The position numbers and the translations under genes are program-made. Positions 34,455 to 44,100 of a DNA stretch of 46,678 bases are shown piece by piece (the first letter of the stretch is position 1; every line of letters begins with the position of its first letter). Below the pieces are notes generated by a model. That model was not told the DNA's origin. It saw only the letters and a program-made list of their open reading frames with translations, and ran no database searches. The stretch comes from Bacteroidales bacterium (GTDB lineage Bacteria > Bacteroidota > Bacteroidia > Bacteroidales > VadinHA17), in assembly GCA_003141415.1 (NCBI GenBank), contig PLLX01000275.1:1-46678 (forward strand). Direction: 5' to 3'.

Positions 34455-35420
34455 CTAATATTCCTCCACGAATTTTAAGAAATTTTCTTCAGACATCTCC
34501 GGGCTTTTAATCGCAAAATCAATTGCATCCTTAATTTCAGCCATGACCATGTTTTCAATTTCCAAAATGTCTTTTCCCGATAATCCGGCTAATTCAGTCA
34601 AATGCTTTTTTCCGATCAGCAGCGGATCGTGCAATTTATAATGATCTACCTTTTCCTTTGGAAGATAAAGACCGGGATCATTGACATGATGCCCGCTTTT
34701 TCTGAATGTAAGGCATTCCATAAGGAACGGGCCTTCACCGTTTTTACAACGTTTAACATATAATTTGGCTGTATTATAAACTTCAAGAACATCATTCCCG
34801 TCGAGCCTTATGCTTTCAACGCCAAAGCCGGCCCCTCTTTTATACAATTCGGGTTCGCCGGTAGAATCTTCAATTCGGGTTGAAACTGCATATTGGTTGT
34901 TCTCAATTACAAATAACAACGGTAATTTCCACGCAGAAGCCAGGTTAAGGCTTTCCAGAAATGAACCGTTACACGTAGAACCGTCGGAAACGAAGGATGA
35001 AACCATCTGTCTTTCTTTGCGAATAGAAATTCCAAGAGCTGCTCCAACAGCTAATGGCGCTCCCGAACCTACTATTCCATTGGCTCCCAGATTATTTTTG
35101 GTGTAATCGGCAATATGCATTGATCCGCCCAAACCTTTACAAAATCCGTTTTCTCTACCTAGCAACTCTGCGAACATGATTTTTAAATCGGCTCCCCATG
35201 CCAGGCAATGTCCATGCCCCCGGTGAGTACTGGTGATATAGTCTTTTCTGTCCATAGCGGCACAAACACCGGTAGCTATAGCCTCCTCGCCCAAATATGG
35301 ATGAAAATATCCCCGAATGTACCCGTCCCTGTACAGCTTGATTGCCTGTTCTTCAAAGTTTCTGATTTTGTACATTGTTGTATAAAGAGAAACTAAAAAA
35401 TCTCTCGTATTTTTCTTCAC
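34455..35420 (-). CDS. Thiamine-diphosphate dehydrogenase E1 alpha subunit
   Basis: A 321-residue E1 alpha subunit. The ThDP-binding motif is GDGx25-30N-like: SFVSDGSTCNGSFLESLNLASAWKLPLLFVIENN, where the asparagine-rich end is intact. HRGHGHCLAWG near 64-74, MHIADYTKNNLGANGIVGSGAPLAVGAAL near 101-129 and TFRKSGHHVNDP near 240 match acetoin/PDH alpha subunits. Family enzymes oxidatively decarboxylate 2-oxoacids or cleave acetoin. Here the first gene of a sugar operon, it may attack a carbonyl product of the aldolase step. The stop shares its boundary with the E1 beta start. Confidence 0.9.
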   Translation of the reverse strand: MKKNTRDFLVSLYTTMYKIRNFEEQAIKLYRDGYIRGYFHPYLGEEAIATGVCAAMDRKDYITSTHRGHGHCLAWGADLKIMFAELLGRENGFCKGLGGSMHIADYTKNNLGANGIVGSGAPLAVGAALGISIRKERQMVSSFVSDGSTCNGSFLESLNLASAWKLPLLFVIENNQYAVSTRIEDSTGEPELYKRGAGFGVESIRLDGNDVLEVYNTAKLYVKRCKNGEGPFLMECLTFRKSGHHVNDPGLYLPKEKVDHYKLHDPLLIGKKHLTELAGLSGKDILEIENMVMAEIKDAIDFAIKSPEMSEENFLKFVEEY

Positions 35421-35457
35421 TTTTTATTCGTTTTTGGTTTTCGTGCATAATCATAGG

Positions 35458-35742
35458 TCAAGGAATAGCCAGTACTGAGAATTTGTATTTATCTCCCCTG
35501 TATATAGATTCTTCCGCCTCTAAAATCAATTCTTTATCACAAAAAGTAACACCTTCAACTTTTATACCTACTATCTCTTTTTTTATTCCAAATTTTTCTT
35601 TTGAATATTCATCCAGACTTATTGCACTTAAATCCTGTTCTATTTTTGTAATGTACCGGTAATACCTTTCATTGTATATCTTGTATAACGAACCCTGTAA
35701 ATCATGTTCCCATATTTTAGGACAACATTTAAGCCCATCAGG
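35458..35742 (-). pseudogene. Relic of a GntR/HutC-type regulator: UTRA domain C-terminus
   Basis: Between the MFS permease stop and the E1 alpha gene, a frame without an ATG encodes about 95 residues. The residues GSLYKIYNERYYRYITKI, DEYSKEKFGIKKE and IYRGDKYKFSV correspond to the last part of the UTRA effector-binding domain, whose typical end is YRGDRYRF. The DNA-binding winged helix and most of the sensor are absent. The frame reads on directly after the permease stop. This looks like the remnant of the original local repressor of the sugar operon. Confidence 0.7.
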
Positions 35743-36948
35743 TCATTGAATGGGTTCTACTTTCTCATTTTTAAAAAAGAGAATAAAGGTAAACAGAAGG
35801 ACAATAGAGAAGATCGAAGTTAAACCCCAGATACTATCCCAGTCATATATTCTGACACCGGTTGAATTATCGTGAAAGAGTCTTATTATTTCTCCATCAA
35901 TGAGATTTCCTGCTAACAGACCTAACCCGAATGTAACCAGAAAGATAAAACCCTGTGCCTGGGCTTTGAGTTCATCAGGAGTCTTTTTATCGATATAAAT
36001 CTGCCCTCCGACATAGAAAAATCCAAAGATCAATCCATGCACCAATATACCAATATAGAAGAGCCACTGCTGGTTGACAACACCTCCTAGGTATAATGCA
36101 ACATAACGCACTACCAGGGCAAACAATCCAAGCATCATCACCTTGCGCAATCCAAATTTCTTAATGGTAACAGGGATCAGCAGCATAAATCCCATCTCTG
36201 CAAGTACCCCCCAGTTCATAGTGACCGTGATATATTGAGTCTTTATATTCAACAGGAATTCAGAGAAATAAGAAAAATACATTGCAAACGGAATCATGGA
36301 AAGGAATGAGAATACAATAAACAAAGCAAAGTTTCTCTCTTTCATAAGTTGCACCGTACCTAATCCGAAAGCATCGATGAGTGAGCCTTTTTTACCTTTT
36401 CCTGCAGGAGGTGTATCAGGTAAAGTAAGGTTAAATAATGCTGCCACCAGACCTGTACATGCACCAAAATAAAAAGGAAGATTTGTCCCGTCAAAATCGA
36501 GATGAAACAGCTTAGTTACGACAACACTGAAAAGTCCTGAAGCAACCCATCCTACTGAGCCAAATACCCTGATTTTCGGGAAATCTTCGGCAGGAGAATG
36601 TGCCATGGCAATTGCACTTGCGAGGCCCCATGTCGGCATATAAAATAACATGGTGAACAACAGATTAATAAAAAGCAGATCAGGGTTGCTGGTATTTGCC
36701 GCCCAGAAAAGGAATAGACTATTGAGAACGTTTAAAACAAAAAGAACTTTTTGACCTGGAAAATATCGGTCGGCAAGCATTCCGATTATTGGTGATGCAA
36801 TACAGCCGATGGCCATTGAACTGAGTATTAAAGCTTTCTGCGCACTTGCAACATCCATGTTTGTAAGGTATGCTGCAAGAGGAACCCACCATACTGCATA
36901 CATGAGGTATTGAAAGAACATCATTATATATAAATTGAATCGTTTCAT
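35743..36948 (-). CDS. MFS nucleoside:H+ symporter-like permease
   Basis: A 401-residue permease with 12 helices, from the ATG at 36948 (MKRFNLYIMMFFQYLMYAVWW); an upstream in-frame ATG at 37011 would add 21 hydrophilic residues and looks unlikely. The MLADRYFPGQK loop (about residue 60 of this start), the proline-glycine-rich MLFYMPTWGLASAIAMAH segment and the C-terminal DGEIIRLF match the NHS (NupG/XapB) family. Relatives in Bacteroidetes sugar loci transport sugars rather than nucleosides. Its neighbours are the relic regulator and the catabolic operon downstream. Confidence 0.82.
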   Translation of the reverse strand: MKRFNLYIMMFFQYLMYAVWWVPLAAYLTNMDVASAQKALILSSMAIGCIASPIIGMLADRYFPGQKVLFVLNVLNSLFLFWAANTSNPDLLFINLLFTMLFYMPTWGLASAIAMAHSPAEDFPKIRVFGSVGWVASGLFSVVVTKLFHLDFDGTNLPFYFGACTGLVAALFNLTLPDTPPAGKGKKGSLIDAFGLGTVQLMKERNFALFIVFSFLSMIPFAMYFSYFSEFLLNIKTQYITVTMNWGVLAEMGFMLLIPVTIKKFGLRKVMMLGLFALVVRYVALYLGGVVNQQWLFYIGILVHGLIFGFFYVGGQIYIDKKTPDELKAQAQGFIFLVTFGLGLLAGNLIDGEIIRLFHDNSTGVRIYDWDSIWGLTSIFSIVLLFTFILFFKNEKVEPIQ

Positions 36949-37147
36949 GGCTGGTTTTTTTGGAAAAGTATGATTATTGTTCAGAATCAGTCTTTCCGAT
37001 TTTATTATCACTTAAATATCTAATTTGAATTTTTTGAGCCGGAATTAATCCGGTATATGAGTAAAAGCTATCCAATTACGGCCAAATTAGTTTAAATCCG
37101 CGGTTTAAATCTTCTATATGCCTTTGACCTTTGGGGTATATTCCCCT

Positions 37148-37172
37148 CTATAGCTTGATTTTTGAGCTATAG
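37148..37172. other. Short perfect hairpin near the transposase relic
   Basis: CTATAGCT (37148-37155) and AGCTATAG (37165-37172) pair around a nine-base loop, between the MFS gene and the transposase relic. It may be a terminator or part of an insertion-sequence end; nothing decides this. Confidence 0.3.
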
Positions 37173-37232
37173 GAACGTACTTCACCCATACATTCCTGTG
37201 TTGGTCCTCATGTTTTTCTCCTTTCTTTGTTT

Positions 37233-37833
37233 TTATGCCGCTTCGATGAGCCTGTCAAGCTCTTCCCAGTCATCTTTGTAAAAATGGTGTCCATACATTT
37301 TCAATTCAATTTGATGCCCACTCCTGGTTATTTTTGCAGGCACTCCAATAAACCAATCAATAAAGCTGCGGTGTTCCTGTTGTTTAAACTTGTTTTTATT
37401 TTGGCGCATCATCACCGATATGTTGTATACCAATACGCTTAACTGCCATAATATATCATTTATCCAGAAGTCAGCGGTCAGCGTACTTCCGGCCATAGTG
37501 TGCCCTTTTACCTGTTCAATCCATGTCTCGCTCGTCGAACGCTGTTTATAAACCTCATGCAACTCCATGGCATTCATATCATAACTGCTTGCGTAGCATA
37601 CGTACTGGTAAACCGGGACAATTTGTTTCTGTCCAAGATATGAAACCTGGACATATTCCTTTACACTACGCATTACCTTCAATATCCGAGGCTTACTCCA
37701 TTCCTTTGCCGTATAGCTGAACTCACATATCGCAACATCTTTTTTGCCTTTGATCTCAGCCCATGTTTGTGACTGAAGTAATTTCCCCGGCTTTCCTTTT
37801 TTATCTGTGCTTAAAATCGATACATAGGAAAGA
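37233..37833 (-). pseudogene. IS1380-family transposase C-terminal remnant
   Basis: About 200 residues of an IS1380 transposase C-terminal half are readable. The upstream part (SYVSILSTDKKGKPGKLL) starts directly after the FG-GAP gene stop. Then come KDVAICEFSYTAKEWSKPR, STSETWIEQVKGH, DFWINDILWQLSVLVYN and MYGHHFYKDDWEELDRLIEAA. The N-terminal half and the first catalytic aspartates are missing. No pair of terminal inverted repeats was found. It marks a former insertion that was later truncated, at the border between the SusCD region and the catabolic genes. Confidence 0.82.
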
Positions 37834-37838
37834 TTCCC

Positions 37839-39038
37839 CTATTGTTTTAATTTATTAATTAATCTATTTTCCAAATAATAAACTGATCCACTGGTCCATT
37901 CTTTACATACGATGTCCATATCACCATCTCCGTCTACATCGCCTACCACAGCGTCATGCGCTACAAATCCTTTCAAAATCACATGTTCTTTCCAATCAGT
38001 AGAGTCGGGTTTTTTATGGGGGCCTGCCAAATTCTCATAAATGAATGTTTTTTTACCGGGAGAGAGAGGACCGTTACCAACCATAATATCCAAATCACCA
38101 TCATTGTCATAATCAAAAACCCACATGCTGTGAAAATCATTATTGGCTAGTCTGGGTACTATCCAGTGCAATTTAAAATTTCCTTTACCGTCAGTATTTT
38201 CCCACCATCCTAACCCTGCAGGCCCCTTCAGGTCACATTCGGCTTGTACGATATCCAGATCTCCGTCTCCATCCATGTCCGCCACAAAGGTCTTAACACC
38301 AGCTCCCCACGGACCCTCATAACCTATGCCTTCAAGAGGATGTGCTTTCCATGCCGTTCCTTTCCCATCTGTATTTTCAAACCATGCCTGTGCAGAAGCG
38401 ATATCGAGATCTCCGTCGCCATCGAGATCGCCCACACCATACGGAGCTATTCCTGCATGGCAAAAGTATCCTTTCCCTCCAATTTCATGTTTTATCCATG
38501 GCTTCGTAGGATCATCTCCTGCTTCATACCAGCACAATCCTTCCCCTTCCTTTGAACCACTATTGGTTATAACATCCATTCTCCCATCCTTATTTAAATC
38601 TACCTTTACCATATCATGGCACCATTCATCTCCAGTTCCTATAAAGTATTTATCCCATCCGATCCCTTGTTTCCCTGCTTTATTGATGAATAAATATTCT
38701 GATGATATGATATCCGTTCTACCATCGTTGTTGACGTCCATTGAAACGGCGCCCCCATAAAATCCATCATCGCTGCCAATGACATGTTGTATCCATTTGT
38801 CAGCATTGATATATTCATACCAGAACAGACTCGGATTTTGATGCACATTTCCTGTTGTAAAATCGAGGTCTCCATCATTATCGATATCTGACAATGTGGT
38901 TTGTTGAGCGGAAGTAATCCATTTGGCGTCTTTGTCAATATAATGGAATTTAAAATTAGGTCCACGAGGTTTCTCATCGTTGCAGCTAATCAGAAAGCTG
39001 ATAACTGATATCACTAAAATATTACAAAAAGTTTTCAT
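37839..39038 (-). CDS. FG-GAP/VCBS repeat lipoprotein
   Basis: A 399-residue protein with a lipoprotein signal (NILVISVISFLISC, lipobox Cys19) and about seven DxDxDG-type calcium repeats spread over residues 50-390, such as DIDNDGDLD, DLDGDGDLD and DVDGDGDMD. They predict a surface or periplasmic beta-propeller. In Bacteroidetes such proteins often sit in glycan loci and bind sugars or serve as accessory domains of lyases and hydrolases. It is 223 bases downstream of SusD, beyond a terminator-like repeat. No catalytic domain is present, unlike the fusion at 18.9-20.9 kb. Its stop codon abuts the transposase relic, so the C-terminus may have been altered. Confidence 0.82.
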   Translation of the reverse strand: MKTFCNILVISVISFLISCNDEKPRGPNFKFHYIDKDAKWITSAQQTTLSDIDNDGDLDFTTGNVHQNPSLFWYEYINADKWIQHVIGSDDGFYGGAVSMDVNNDGRTDIISSEYLFINKAGKQGIGWDKYFIGTGDEWCHDMVKVDLNKDGRMDVITNSGSKEGEGLCWYEAGDDPTKPWIKHEIGGKGYFCHAGIAPYGVGDLDGDGDLDIASAQAWFENTDGKGTAWKAHPLEGIGYEGPWGAGVKTFVADMDGDGDLDIVQAECDLKGPAGLGWWENTDGKGNFKLHWIVPRLANNDFHSMWVFDYDNDGDLDIMVGNGPLSPGKKTFIYENLAGPHKKPDSTDWKEHVILKGFVAHDAVVGDVDGDGDMDIVCKEWTSGSVYYLENRLINKLKQ

Positions 39039-39110
39039 AATTAAAATTTTTAATTTAATTTTTATAATTTTTAATTAAGTTTCTCAATTTTGAAATTCGT
39101 AAAGAAAAAA

Positions 39111-39200
39111 GCGTTGGTGGTGTTTTTTATAATTAGAAGATAATCAAGCATATTGATATCTTCAATTTTATATTCCTGTTGCAGATAAACTCCACCAACG
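39111..39200 (-). terminator. Long-loop inverted repeat after SusD with a T-rich tail
   Basis: CGTTGGTGG (39112-39120) and CCACCAACG (39192-39200) are perfect complements 71 bases apart. On the minus strand the second arm is followed by CTTTTTTC. This fits a rho-independent terminator with an unusually long loop, about 60 bases after the susD stop. Confidence 0.45.
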
Positions 39201-39261
39201 TGCTAAATAAAAAATGGTTCTTACATTTACATTAAATGATAGTTTTTCGATATTAATAAAT

Positions 39262-40983
39262 CTACCATCCTGGATTTTGTTCCAATTGAGGATTTAGTAA
39301 TAACTGTCTGGTTGGCAAAGGCATTAAATAATTTTTATCAGGATCAAATTTTCTTATGCTTGCATCTTCAACAACAAGATATCCATCTGCATCTAAATTA
39401 ACAATAACATTACTATACTCAGGACTAGTCTTATACGTCCCTGTCCATAAAACCCCTCTCATTGATTGTGTCAACTCAGTTTCGGCAGTTTTCCATCTTC
39501 TTATGTCGTCCCACCTTTGTTGCTCCTTGAACAATTCTACATTTCGTTCTCTGCGGATTTCTGTTCTCATGTCCAACCCATTCGATGTTACAAATGCATT
39601 GCTGAGTGCTGCGACCCCTGCTCTGAACCTTAGCTTATTAATAGTTAAATCCAACTGGGCATCAGTAATAGAACTATTCTTTTCAAACAAAGCCTCAGCA
39701 TTAATCAATAATACCTCTGCATAACGAATAACCGGTAAATCATAACTAGGCATAAAAATTTCACCTACACCCTTTTTATCCATATAACCTGTAAGCGTGG
39801 CCATACCTAAAGTAACAATATTATGATAAGCATTCCCATCCGGATACCCACTTGCATAAGGATTATTCCAATCCCTACAAGTAGATGCCATAAAACCTGG
39901 CCAAGCTTGAGTATATGGAACAACCATAGTATTCGTCATTCTTAAATCTCTATTTATATATTCACTGGTATTAGTTAGTTTACCTTGAAAGAGGGGTGAT
40001 TTATCTATCGGCAGTCCATCCGTGCATAAAAACATATCAGCAAACTTAAGTGTAGGACAATCACCACCGGTAAAACTGTTTTGGGGTACACCCCTGATGG
40101 TACCATCATACCTGTTCACAAGTATATTTTCTTTTTGATCGGTTTTTGTTAAATTGCCAAAATTTGACTTCTTAATATCAAGAAAGAAAAAATATCTCCA
40201 GCTTTCATTCCCCAGTACATCCCGTCTGTCGAAAAGCTCATATTCCCCACTGCTTATGATCTGATTAGATGCATTGATAGCTTTATCGAGTAAGGTTTGA
40301 TATCCGGTAATGCCTCGAAATTCATCCCATGTTCCTTCAAAAAGTGCAATCCTGGCTTCCAGGGCAAGTGCAGCTCCTTTGCTGACACGTCCCTTATCAT
40401 CCGACGCTATAGCTGATTCGACAGGTAAAACACTAATAGCATCATCCAAATCTTTCATAATATAATCAACAACCTCCTGCCTGCTGTTCCGTGGTCCATA
40501 TAACAAGTCTTTATCCCCTAAAGTCAGAACTTTATCAATAATCGGTACCCCACCAAAATCCCTGAACAGGTTAAAATAAGCTAATGCCCTGAAAAACTCT
40601 GCTTCTGCAACATAAATGGCCACCTGATCTTTCAAATCAGAGCTGGCATTAACTCCTTTTCCAATCAAATAAGTTGTATTACGGATAGTTTGATAGGAAG
40701 AAGTCCAGGTGTCACTGGTGGGTGTTGCAACATAACTTCCATTGCTAACGGTATTCGTGGTTTTTGTCATTGTAAGGTCAGCATAAGAATCACGAGTCAG
40801 GTCATAGGTAGTGGTTGGTAAACTTAGGTAGAACTGATTTGTAAATAATTTGTATTGATCAGTTGTTTTAAAAAAAGTGCTCTCTGAAAAAGTGGTTTGT
40901 GGAACTAAATCCAGACTCTTTTCGCAGGAATAAAAAAGAAAACACAAGAAAATAAAAAATGTGAAATAAAATATCTTTCTCAT
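39262..40983 (-). CDS. SusD/RagB-family glycan-binding lipoprotein
   Basis: A 573-residue SusD-like lipoprotein, started at MRKIFYFTFFIFLCFLF because this gives a proper lipobox signal ending YSC; an in-frame upstream extension to 41106 would precede the signal peptide. The RagB/SusD landmarks are KSLDLVPQTTFSESTFFKT after the lipid cysteine, VAEAEFFRALAYFNLFRDFGGVP (about residues 125-150), and QQRWDDIRRWK near the C-terminus. It binds glycans at the cell surface over the SusC channel. The gene follows susC by 11 bases in the longer frame, so the two are one operon. Confidence 0.92.
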   Translation of the reverse strand: MRKIFYFTFFIFLCFLFYSCEKSLDLVPQTTFSESTFFKTTDQYKLFTNQFYLSLPTTTYDLTRDSYADLTMTKTTNTVSNGSYVATPTSDTWTSSYQTIRNTTYLIGKGVNASSDLKDQVAIYVAEAEFFRALAYFNLFRDFGGVPIIDKVLTLGDKDLLYGPRNSRQEVVDYIMKDLDDAISVLPVESAIASDDKGRVSKGAALALEARIALFEGTWDEFRGITGYQTLLDKAINASNQIISSGEYELFDRRDVLGNESWRYFFFLDIKKSNFGNLTKTDQKENILVNRYDGTIRGVPQNSFTGGDCPTLKFADMFLCTDGLPIDKSPLFQGKLTNTSEYINRDLRMTNTMVVPYTQAWPGFMASTCRDWNNPYASGYPDGNAYHNIVTLGMATLTGYMDKKGVGEIFMPSYDLPVIRYAEVLLINAEALFEKNSSITDAQLDLTINKLRFRAGVAALSNAFVTSNGLDMRTEIRRERNVELFKEQQRWDDIRRWKTAETELTQSMRGVLWTGTYKTSPEYSNVIVNLDADGYLVVEDASIRKFDPDKNYLMPLPTRQLLLNPQLEQNPGW

Positions 40984-41117
40984 CCCAAAATAATTCATTT
41001 TGATATCCTCTGATGATACATTCATGTACTTATTTTCATCTTGAGGATTTCCATTTCTTTTCAATTCATGAAAGTCTTTGTAGTTGTGAAAATATGTTCG
41101 TTTCATAATAATTTATA

Positions 41118-44100
41118 TTATAAGGTTAAAGAAAGTCCGAATGAAAATTGCCTTGGAAATGGCGACACAGATTGTCCGAATGGAGTTTCAGGGTCCTGCT
41201 TACCTGGTAAGTTAGTGTGTTCCCAAAGATCCGTTCCACTGAAATAGACACGAAGGTTACTTACATGTATTCTTTCGGAGATACTATTTGGTAATGTATA
41301 TCCTACCTGAATGTTTTTCAATCGAATATATTTATTGTTCCAAATTTCGTAAGGAGCATCGGAATACTGGTAATCATAGTTCCTAATCGTAGCATCTTGA
41401 TGCACAGCTGGCCAAAAAGCATCTGGACGATCAGGAGCCCATGTATTATTATAGAAGTAAGTCTCAACGCGTTGCCACCACTGAGAACATGGTACGACAT
41501 TATCAATAACATTCCACTTCAGTACTCCTTGAAAGAAGGAACTTACATCAAAGTTTTTCCAACTAAAACCAAGGTTGATTCCAAACAAATTGTGTTGTCC
41601 TCCATCGCCTAAATAAACCAGGTCACCTGATGTGGCAGTCGGTTTGCCATTTTCATCTAATGTATAAGGGTTAGATGTCAATTTCCCATCGCCATTTTTA
41701 TCAATATAACGGACATCACCAACTATTATTTTGGTGGGTAAACCGGTTAATTTAGCTTGATAGTCTTCCAATTCCGAAGCTGTTTGAATTATTCCATCAT
41801 ACTGATATCCAAAATATGCAATGGCGGGATATCCCTGAACGAAGTTATTAGTTCCCATAGAAGGAATAACAGCATCAGCAAGGGAAATAATTTTATTGTT
41901 ATTGTTGCTGAAGTTCAACTTCACAAAATATTTGAAATCGCTTATTTTATCCGTCCAGCCAATTTCTACCTCATAACCTTTTGTTCTCAGATGTGCTCCA
42001 TTTATATTAGGTGCAGTTGTCCCCAAAACCTGTGGATATTCCTGATTAAAAAACATATTTTTATTATCTTTAATAAAATAATCAAAACTGCCGGCTAATT
42101 TTGAGTTAAAAACTGAGAAATCAAGTCCAAGATTTTTAGTTTCAATCTTTTCCCAGGTTCGCGTAGTACTAGGCATAGTACCTAATGTAGCATTAAGTGT
42201 TTGAACAGGAGATAGCCATGGGCCCATCGGATATGACCCGCCTACATTGATCTGAGAAAGGTAATCATATAAACCAATACCTGTCTGATTGCCTAGCTGT
42301 CCCCATGATGCACGGATCTTCAAAAAATTAACCACATTTTTCAAATTCTTCATAAAGTCTTCGTCTGAGATTAACCAACCTCCTGATGCACCAAAAAATG
42401 GCGACCATTTATATCCTTCTGCAAATTTGGAAGTTCCATCATATCTGAATATCCCTTCTACCATGTATCTATTTTTGTAGCTGTAATCCAACCTTGAATA
42501 TGCTGAATTCAGAGCATAATCAGTTTTTGATTCAGAGTTATATTGGTACGAAGCACTACCCGCACCCATGGTAGGCAACTCTGCGGAAATTAATCCATAT
42601 TGACGATAAGCTGCAAAAGTTCGATAATCATTTTCTTCGTGGGAATAACCTGCCAGAAGTTTAATTGCATGATTTTCTAATTTTGTAAAACTATATGTAG
42701 CATTAACATCACCGACCGTATAACGGGTGCGGGTGTATCCTGCTCCGGCCTGATTGAGACCTCCAAAATGCATCCCCACAAAAGTATCAGTAGCATCATA
42801 CTCCGCATAATCAATTGACGACCAATCGCTTTCCTGGATGTTGTAATTTGATGAAATTTCACCTGCAATTACTAAATCTTTAAAAGGTCTAAGTTCTGCG
42901 CCCAGGGTACCATTTAATATGTATGACGGCTCAATTATACTGCCAGCCAAAGCATTAGCTATGGGGTTCGAATATCCACCAATGGCCATAAAATGACCCG
43001 GGGCTGAATAAGGCTGAAGTACTTGTACAGTTTCTCCCTGTGGATAACTGTAAGGTGTAACCATTTTTATATCTCCAATATTGAAATTTGATTTTATTTT
43101 AAGCCAGTTGGTAACATCATAATCATTTTTTAATGTAATTAATAATCGGTTTTTATAATTAGTCCCATATGCCAGCATTCCGTTTTCACTAGTATAATTA
43201 ACAGATTCAAAATAGGTTAAATTATTCCTTCTCCCTGAAACTGACAAATTATAATTTTGTTGTAATGCAGGCTTCCACATTATTTTACTCCAGTCATAAT
43301 TTGCGAGGTAAAAAGGGTGGTTCTCACCATAAGGTTCATACAGCAAAGTCGTTTTGGGGTTATTTTTTATATCTGCGAACGTAATACCCTGATCAGAAAT
43401 AAGTTTCAAATTATTAGTAAATATATCTGTGAGCTGCCCGTCATTTTGATAGGCCTCATGTTGTATATTCCACTCATCTAATATATTCATGATTTTTGGC
43501 ATGAGTGAAGGTGTCTGAATGGTATTAACAGCAGAAAAATTGATGGTGGGTTTATCTGACTTACCTACCTTAGTCGTAATCAGAATAACGCCACCAGCAG
43601 CCCGTGCCCCATAAATTGCTGCCTGAGCATCCTTTAATATAGTAATATTATCGATAGAATTGGGATCAATATTATCCAAAGCACTGGCATCTGTGGCCGC
43701 CTGAGGAATACCGTCCAATATAACCAGTACCCCCGGTGCGTTACGTGATGTTAAACCTCTTATAGTAATACTGTTCAGTGAACCCCTGATATTTCCGGTG
43801 TTACTCCTTGTAATTTGAAGCCCACTACTTACACCCTGAAGAAGATCAGTAGTTTTCGCACTTGGCCTACTTGTTAAAGCTACATCATTTATTTCAGAAA
43901 CAGCACCCGTAACTGTTGCTTTTGATTTTGTACCATAACCGATCACCACCACTTCATCCAGTCCAATTGCCGTCTCTTTCAATACAACATCAATTAGTCC
44001 GCGACCTTCTGAGGGAATTTCCTGTGTTGTCATTCCAACAAAAGAAAAGACCAGTGTGGCATTCTGAGGAATATTGTTTATGGTGTATTTACCTAATGCA

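Noticed and set aside
33450-35420. Split transketolase (as in apulose or sulfoquinovose transketolase pathways)
   Set aside because: The subunit motifs and the presence of a lipoyl E2 with DHRAVDG fit a 2-oxoacid/acetoin-type dehydrogenase instead.
27551-35420. Sulfoquinovose transaldolase pathway, suggested by isomerase plus transaldolase
   Set aside because: No sulfoquinovosidase, no sulfolactaldehyde enzyme and no sulfonate exporter are visible; kinase, class II aldolase and E1/E2 do not fit it.
38244-38760. Overlapping plus-strand frames of 103 and 144 residues
   Set aside because: They are antisense to the FG-GAP repeats, and their composition follows from the repeated DxDxDG codons.
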